Shown here in pieces: positions 15,336-20,326 of a stretch of DNA of 20,326 nucleotides (its first letter is position 1; each line of letters opens with the position of its first letter). The notes beneath the pieces were generated by a model. The model was given only the letters and a program-made list of their open reading frames with translations, was not told the DNA's origin and did no database searches. The stretch comes from UMGS946 sp048421225 (GTDB lineage: Bacteria > Bacillota > Clostridia > Christensenellales > CAG-138): contig DBFNRV010000010.1 in NCBI GenBank assembly GCA_048421225.1, positions 1 to 20,326 of the forward strand. The letters are read 5' to 3'. The position numbers were made by a program, and so were the translations under genes.

Positions 15336-15362
15336 CGGCGTAATGTATATTGCGCCGTCTTT
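15336..15362 (+). terminator. Terminator of the C39-like lipoprotein gene
   Basis: CGGCGTAAT (15336-15344), loop GTAT, ATTGCGCCG (15349-15357), with one T-G pair, followed by TCTTTATATTATT. It lies 46 bp after the stop codon. Confidence 0.75.
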
Positions 15363-15454
15363 ATATTATTATCAAAACATCATAGAACCTAGTTGCAAAA
15401 ATAATGACTGTAAAACATTTTACCAAAAGTTTTCCTTAAAGTAATGAATCTGGA

Positions 15455-15483
15455 TTGATTATTGGGGCATGTCGATATATAAT
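15455..15483 (+). promoter_or_regulatory. Promoter of ppdK
   Basis: -35 TTGATT (15455-15460), 17-bp spacer, perfect -10 TATAAT (15478-15483). Expected start near 15490, giving a leader of about 50 nt. Confidence 0.7.
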
Positions 15484-15539
15484 TACTTGTTAGTCAAATA
15501 AAATGGCTTAAACTCAAGACAAGCATGGAGGTAGCTTTA

Positions 15540-18167
15540 ATGGTAAAAAAGTATGTTTACCTATTTAATGAAGGAAACGCCGGCATGCGCAACCTTCTGG
15601 GAGGAAAAGGCGCTAACTTGGCGGAGATGACGTCTCTGGGTCTGCCGGTTCCATACGGATTCACCGTAACCACGGAAGCCTGCATAAAGTATTACGAAGA
15701 TGGCGAGACTGTTGCTCCTGAAATAATTGATCAGATATTTGATGCGCTTGAAAAGACGGAAGCAGCCGCGGGTAAGCGCTTTGGCGACGCCGAAAACCCG
15801 TTTTTGGTATCAGTCCGTTCAGGGGCCAGGGCATCCATGCCGGGCATGATGGATACTATACTTAATCTTGGACTTAACGACGAGACGATTGTAGGATTGG
15901 CAAGATTAACCGGAAACGAGCGGTTTGCGTTTGACAGCTATCGCAGATTTATCCAAATGTTTTCCGATGTTGTTATGGGCATTGAAAAGAAAAAATTTGA
16001 TGATATCCTGGACAGTCAAAAACATAAGAACAACTGCATACTTGACACGGATCTTACCGCGGACAACTTGAAGGAAATAGTATCGCTTTATAAAGCACTG
16101 TATCTGAAGGAAAAGGGAGAGGAGTTCCCACAGGATCCCAAGTCGCAGCTTTTGGAGGCTGTTAAAGCCGTATTCAGAAGCTGGAATAACCCACGTGCAA
16201 TTACATATCGCCGGCTGAACGATATCCCGTCGTCGTGGGGTACAGCGGTAAACGTGCAGACCATGGTATTTGGCAACATGGGCAACGATTGCGGAACAGG
16301 CGTAGCGTTTACCCGCAACCCGTCCACAGGCGAGAAGAAGCTATACGGCGAATACCTGATGAATGCACAAGGCGAAGATGTAGTTGCCGGAATCCGCACT
16401 CCGGCCCATATAGATGAACTGGCAAACGCAATGCCTGAGGTCTATAATCGGTTCGTTGAGATAGCAAACATCCTTGAAAAGCATTACCGAGACATGCAGG
16501 ACCTGGAGTTTACAATAGAGCGCGGCAAACTGTTCATGCTGCAGACGAGGAACGGAAAGCGCACTGCGGCCGCCGCGCTGCAGATAGCCGTTGACCTTGT
16601 AAACGAGGGTATGTTGACAAAAGAAGAGGCGCTTCTCAAAATAGAACCTAAAAACCTTGACTCGCTCCTCCATCCGACCTTCGACCTTGAAGCACTGAAA
16701 AACGCTAAAGCAATAGCAAAGGGCTTGCCCGCATCTCCAGGCGCTGCCTGTGGGCGTATCTACTTTACCGCTGAAGAGGCGACTGAGGCGGGAAACAAGG
16801 GCGAGCAGGTAATACTTGTAAGGCTCGAAACCAGTCCTGAGGACATAGAGGGCATGAACATAGCCCAGGGAATACTAACAGCACGCGGAGGGATGACATC
16901 CCATGCCGCGGTAGTTGCGCGCGGAATGGGTACATGCTGCGTTGCGGGCTGCTCTGAGATAGCGATAAATGAAGAAGCAAAGACGGTTACAGGGGCTGAC
17001 GGCACTGTGCTTAAGGAGGGCGACTGGATTTCGCTGGATGGCTCAACGGGAAACGTATACGGTGAAAAAATCCCCACCATTGCTGCCGAACTTTCAGGCA
17101 ATTTCGGAACAATTATGGAATGGGCAGATTCAGTTCGCAGGCTTAAGGTGCGTACCAATGCCGATAATCCAAAGGATTCCGCTGTTGCGGTACAGTTTGG
17201 CGCTGAGGGTATCGGGCTTTGCCGCACTGAGCACATGTTCTTTGAAGAGCATAGGATTCCTGCTGTGCGCGAAATGATAGTAGCCTCGGACGTTGAGTCG
17301 CGTAAACGCGCGCTTGATAAGCTGTTGCCAATGCAGAGGGGCGACTTTAAGGGCATATACCTTGCAATGGGGGAACGTCCCGTTACAATCAGGCTGCTCG
17401 ACCCTCCGCTCCACGAGTTCCTGCCCCAGAAGGAGGAGGATATACGCGCCCTGGCGTCCGAGATGGGACTAACATTCGAGCAGCTTACAGCTACGGTGGA
17501 GAACCTTCACGAGTTTAACCCGATGATGGGGCATCGCGGATGCAGGCTTGCCATCACGTATCCAGAGATCGCCGAAATGCAGGCGCGTGCGATAATTGAG
17601 GCCGCTATTGAGGTTAATCAGGAGGCTGGGCTCAATGTTGTGCCGGAGATAATGGTCCCACTGGTAGGCGACGCTAAAGAGCTTAAATACGTAAAAGGAT
17701 ACATCGACGCAACCGCTAAGAAGGTAATGCAGGAGCGTGGCGTAGAGATCCCATATATGGTCGGCACGATGATTGAGATTCCGCGTGCCGCTCTTACAGC
17801 AGACGAGGTAGCCACGTATGCGGAATTCTTCTCCTTTGGCACAAACGACCTCTCGCAAATGACGTTTGGATTTAGCCGCGATGACGCGGGCAAGTTCCTG
17901 AACGACTATTACAGCAAAAAGATCTTTGAAAGCGATCCATTCGCACGCCTTGACCAGGACGGCGTTGGAAAGCTTATGAAGATAGCTGTAGAACTCGGAA
18001 GAAAAACGAGGCCAAACATCAAGCTGGGTATTTGCGGAGAGCACGGCGGCGATCCGTCAAGCGTTGAATTCTGCCATAACCTTGGCCTTGATTATGTAAG
18101 CTGTTCGCCATTCCGCGTACCGATTGCAAGGCTTGCGGCTGCACAGGCCGCTATTAAACAAAGGTAG
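15540..18167 (+). CDS. ppdK: Pyruvate, phosphate dikinase
   Basis: An 875-residue cytoplasmic enzyme that interconverts ATP + pyruvate + phosphate and AMP + PEP + diphosphate. In anaerobes it serves glycolysis with PPi or gluconeogenesis. All parts are in place: the N-terminal ATP-grasp domain (LLGGKGANLAEM near residue 15-26, then VRSGARASMPGMMDTILNLG near 87-106), the swivelling phosphohistidine domain with GGMTSHAAVVARGMG (catalytic His near residue 455), and the C-terminal PEP/pyruvate barrel with GLCRTEHMFFE, MVGTMIEIPRAALTADEVA, SFGTNDLSQMTFGFSRDDAG and GICGEHGGDP (catalytic Cys near residue 832). Length matches the family (about 874). ATG 15540 is chosen since GGAGG lies 7 bp before it; an ATG at 15525 overlaps that site. 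No PPDK regulatory protein gene is nearby. Confidence 0.97.
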   Translation: MVKKYVYLFNEGNAGMRNLLGGKGANLAEMTSLGLPVPYGFTVTTEACIKYYEDGETVAPEIIDQIFDALEKTEAAAGKRFGDAENPFLVSVRSGARASMPGMMDTILNLGLNDETIVGLARLTGNERFAFDSYRRFIQMFSDVVMGIEKKKFDDILDSQKHKNNCILDTDLTADNLKEIVSLYKALYLKEKGEEFPQDPKSQLLEAVKAVFRSWNNPRAITYRRLNDIPSSWGTAVNVQTMVFGNMGNDCGTGVAFTRNPSTGEKKLYGEYLMNAQGEDVVAGIRTPAHIDELANAMPEVYNRFVEIANILEKHYRDMQDLEFTIERGKLFMLQTRNGKRTAAAALQIAVDLVNEGMLTKEEALLKIEPKNLDSLLHPTFDLEALKNAKAIAKGLPASPGAACGRIYFTAEEATEAGNKGEQVILVRLETSPEDIEGMNIAQGILTARGGMTSHAAVVARGMGTCCVAGCSEIAINEEAKTVTGADGTVLKEGDWISLDGSTGNVYGEKIPTIAAELSGNFGTIMEWADSVRRLKVRTNADNPKDSAVAVQFGAEGIGLCRTEHMFFEEHRIPAVREMIVASDVESRKRALDKLLPMQRGDFKGIYLAMGERPVTIRLLDPPLHEFLPQKEEDIRALASEMGLTFEQLTATVENLHEFNPMMGHRGCRLAITYPEIAEMQARAIIEAAIEVNQEAGLNVVPEIMVPLVGDAKELKYVKGYIDATAKKVMQERGVEIPYMVGTMIEIPRAALTADEVATYAEFFSFGTNDLSQMTFGFSRDDAGKFLNDYYSKKIFESDPFARLDQDGVGKLMKIAVELGRKTRPNIKLGICGEHGGDPSSVEFCHNLGLDYVSCSPFRVPIARLAAAQAAIKQR

Positions 18168-18210
18168 GCTATCGTCCCGCTCGCGGAAAACTGAATAGAC
18201 TTATCATATG

Positions 18211-18255
18211 TACGGTGAGAATGCTCGTCATTCTCACCGTATTCTTTTATTTCGT
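18211..18255 (+). terminator. Probable ppdK terminator
   Basis: TACGGTGAGAATG (18211-18223) pairs perfectly with CATTCTCACCGTA (18229-18241) around loop CTCGT: a 13-bp stem followed on the plus strand by TTCTTTTATTTCG. It is 43 bp after the ppdK stop. On the minus strand no T-run follows, so it is oriented for ppdK. It coincides with the end of the recombinase remnant. Confidence 0.75.
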
Positions 18256-19847
18256 CAGAAACAAGGTTCCGGGGCACCCGCTCGCCATTTTCAATGGCGT
18301 CAGCGGGTCGGGTTCTTATCTCAACTGTGGCTTTTCCCTTTCGTCCCTCGACATAGCCGATAATTGCCTGTTTTCGTCCCTGCGTAAAGTTCAAATCCCA
18401 ACGGTAATGTCCGTTATCAATCGGCGTAATGCGGGAAACAAACTTTTCAATAATGCTTTCGCCGATTTTAGGGCCTGAAAAATCAATGATCTCACCCAGT
18501 GCTTTTTCAATGGCGCTCATATCGAGAGATTCAGCCGCCTCGTCAGAAACAGCGTTTAATCTGTCGAGTTCTTCATTTTGGATTGCGATTTCTGTTTCTG
18601 CTTTTTGCCGCAAACTGCCGAATTGCTCTTTGGAGATTTCACCGTCCGCACGCATAGCAATTAAATTGTTCATTCTCGCTGTGGCACGAGCGATTTTGCC
18701 CTCAATGGCGTATAAGTTGCCTTGCTTTTGCTTGCGTCTGATTGATAGCACTCGTGAAGCAGTTTGTAGGCTTCTAATACAGCTTCTTTTCTGTCCGTCC
18801 AAATGCTTTCAAAAATCTTTTCCGCCATTAGGTCGAGTTTCCAATCGCCGATCATACGAATATCGCAGTAACCGTCTGTGTCAAGGCCGTTTTTCTCCGA
18901 AATGATTTGCCGCCGTTGTTTACTTGGTTATAGCACTGATAGCCGTACACGGTATCGCCCCGCTGGTTCGTTCTCCATTTGTTCTTTCGGAAAGTAGAGC
19001 CGCAGGCACAACGGAGTTTTCGCAGCCATACATCTTGTGAAGCCTTTTTCCCGTAGGTGCGCTCACCCTTATTAACAATCATTTTTGTTGTTCGGCTCTT
19101 GCGGATTTCTTCACAACGCTTGAAAACTTCCTCGGAAACAATCGGCTCAAAATCGCCTTTCACATAAAGATAGGTGCTTTCATCAAGGTTCTTGATACGC
19201 TTCTGTTCCAAATAGTTATTGCTGTACGACTTCAAATAGCATTTGTAGCCCATATAGGTTGCATTTCGTAATATGCGGCTGATTTTTGAAACGCTCCAAC
19301 TGACATTCCCGTGGCCGTCCTTTCTTTGGCGTCTGCAAAGTTCCTTACAGATTTTCGTTTCTCCAAGACCCTCTAAATAAAGGTCAAAAATCATTCGCGC
19401 CGTTTCGGCTTGGTCTGGATTGATAACGTATGTGTTTTCGCTTGGATTCCACTTACCGTCTTCGCCTATATTCCGTTTTAAGTCGTAGCCGATAATATTG
19501 CCGCACCCGTACAATGTACCGTTTTGTCGGCTGATTTGCTGCCCGGCTCTTACCCGCTCAGAAACCTTACGGCTTTCTTCTTGGGCGAGAGTAGCCATAA
19601 TCGTCAAACGGAGTTCTCCGTCGCCGTCCATCGTCCAAATGTTATCCTCAACAAAGTAAACCTCCACGCCGTAGTTTTTAAGTTCCCGTGTCATAACAAG
19701 GGTATCGACAGTGTTCCGAGCAAAACGGCAAACCTCACGGGTGACAATCAAATCGAATTCTCCCTGCTTTGCGTCCGCAATCATCTGCATAAAGGCGGGG
19801 CGCTTTTTTGCCTGTGTGCCTGTTATGCCCTCGTCAGACCGATAAAT
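18242..19847 (-). pseudogene. Decayed large serine recombinase (mobile-element remnant)
   Basis: A minus-strand gene of the large serine recombinase family, as found in integrative elements of Clostridia. Read 5' to 3': the resolvase domain begins only at IYRSDEGITGTQAKKRPAF (about 19847), so the N-terminal part with the catalytic serine and YxRVS motif is missing and an in-frame stop sits at 19848-19850. Next are FDLIVTREVCRFARNTVDTL, the Recombinase domain (VINPDQAETARMIFDLYLEG...), a zinc ribbon starting LRCACGSTFRKN, and a C-terminal coiled-coil (ARMNNLIAMRADGEISKEQFGSLRQKAE). The frame breaks twice: near 18895 one base is missing (KSFR jumps to EKNGLDTDGYCDIRMIG) and near 18740 the frame shifts again (HECYQSDASK to KQKQGNLYAIEGK). 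The right C-terminal boundary is unclear; the open frame runs on antisense into ppdK, so the native stop has probably been lost. Not functional as it stands. Confidence 0.88.
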
Positions 19848-19918
19848 TTAAGGGAACAAAAAAATAACTAACGAACAACGAAAGTCAAGCGGAAGAATAT
19901 AACAACTGTCCAATAAAC

Positions 19919-19951
19919 AAAAACATGTCAGAATATCCATGACATGTTTTT
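19919..19951. terminator. Bidirectional terminator hairpin
   Basis: AAAAACATGTCA (19919-19930) pairs perfectly with TGACATGTTTTT (19940-19951) around a 9-nt loop. A and T runs at both ends allow termination either way. It lies 25 bp beyond the stop of the partial minus-strand gene and most likely ends it. Confidence 0.8.
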
Positions 19952-19975
19952 GTTATATAGAAGAAGGAAACAGAC

Positions 19976-20326
19976 TTAAGAAAGAAAATATCTATTAAGA
20001 ACAACCCTGCTATGATTATAAAAGTCGCTAATCACAAGGTCAATACTACTAACCATCTGGTTGCCTAGAAACAAGATTTTATCCTTTGTTATCAGTCTTT
20101 GAGAAATTAACACTTTTACATTGACCCCTATTATAAGCGGGATATTTGGTTTTACTTCATCCGTAAAATCAATTTCATGATTGCGTAGAGCCGGTAAAAG
20201 GATAGTACACTTAATATTTTGCAGGTCGAAACTATGTCCATTAACATATGCCATAGTACCCATTTTATTTATTGAAATTCCTCGAAACTCTATGTTCAAT
20301 TTATTTACACTTTCAAAACATGTGGA
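19976..20326 (-). CDS. Partial hypothetical protein, 5' end outside the window
   Basis: The frame is open to the right edge, giving at least 116 residues of C-terminal sequence; the first visible residues are STCFESVNKLNIEFRG. There is no convincing ribosome binding site before the internal TTG or ATG codons, so the real start is probably beyond the window. The sequence alternates hydrophobic beta strands: MAYVNGHSFDL, KCTILLPALRN, then PNIPLIIGVNVKVLISQRLI and KDKILFLGN. The IPLIIGVNV segment loosely resembles the second half of retropepsin-like aspartic proteases, but no catalytic Asp-Thr/Ser-Gly is visible in this part, so that reading is weak. A strong terminator follows. It is AT-rich and next to the recombinase remnant, so it may belong to acquired DNA. 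Confidence 0.6.
   Translation of the reverse strand, partial: STCFESVNKLNIEFRGISINKMGTMAYVNGHSFDLQNIKCTILLPALRNHEIDFTDEVKPNIPLIIGVNVKVLISQRLITKDKILFLGNQMVSSIDLVISDFYNHSRVVLNRYFLS

Noticed and set aside
18215..18905. Plus-strand frames over the recombinase remnant
   Set aside because: Antisense shadows; the minus strand matches recombinase domains in three successive frames.
1..20326. CRISPR array, rRNA, toxin-antitoxin pair, phage structural genes
   Set aside because: No regularly spaced repeats, rRNA signatures, paired small overlapping toxin/antitoxin genes or phage morphogenesis genes were seen on reading.

Overview
The window looks like chromosome from an anaerobic Bacillota, probably class Clostridia. 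The signs are strong GGAGG-type ribosome binding sites with frequent GTG and TTG starts, TTGACA-17-TATAAT promoters, hairpin-plus-T-run terminators, a Firmicutes-type LexA box, a pyruvate phosphate dikinase, a DUF1015 protein, a YitT-family membrane protein and a dockerin-like fragment. Genus and species cannot be read from the sequence.

Layout. (1) 1-4125: a small exported CxxC/His-rich protein followed by a very large FtsX-type permease with no ATPase partner in view. (2) 4583-7337: a P-loop kinase-like gene on the minus strand, divergent from a two-gene DNA-repair-like operon (radical SAM protein with a helix-hairpin-helix, overlapping a DUF4130-type protein). The operon promoter carries a LexA box between its -35 and -10. 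(3) 7472-9060: a minus-strand dockerin-like remnant with its own terminator, then a plus-strand unit made of a consensus promoter, a cobalamin riboswitch, a mutually exclusive antiterminator/terminator pair and a YitT/DUF2179 membrane protein. (4) 9061-10234: a possible structured RNA, a 122-residue orphan gene, a perfect 20-bp hairpin, and a complete tRNA-Trp unit (promoter, tRNA with encoded CCA, terminator) on the minus strand. (5) 10379-13849: a secreted DUF1002 protein and a convergent unrecognised protein sharing one bidirectional terminator, then a DUF1015 protein. (6) 14093-18241: a long hairpin-rich leader before a C39-like peptidase lipoprotein, then ppdK with promoter and terminator. 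(7) 18242-20326: a decayed large serine recombinase (5' end lost, two frameshifts) directly after the ppdK terminator, and a partial unknown gene running off the right edge.

Most of the window is ordinary housekeeping and hypothetical content. The two regulatory circuits I find most informative are the LexA-box promoter in front of the radical SAM/DUF4130 pair, which ties this poorly characterised pair to the SOS response, and the cobalamin riboswitch with a complete-looking expression platform in front of a YitT-family gene, which suggests a corrinoid-related role for a family of unknown function. All family assignments are from reading motifs by eye; no database search was possible.
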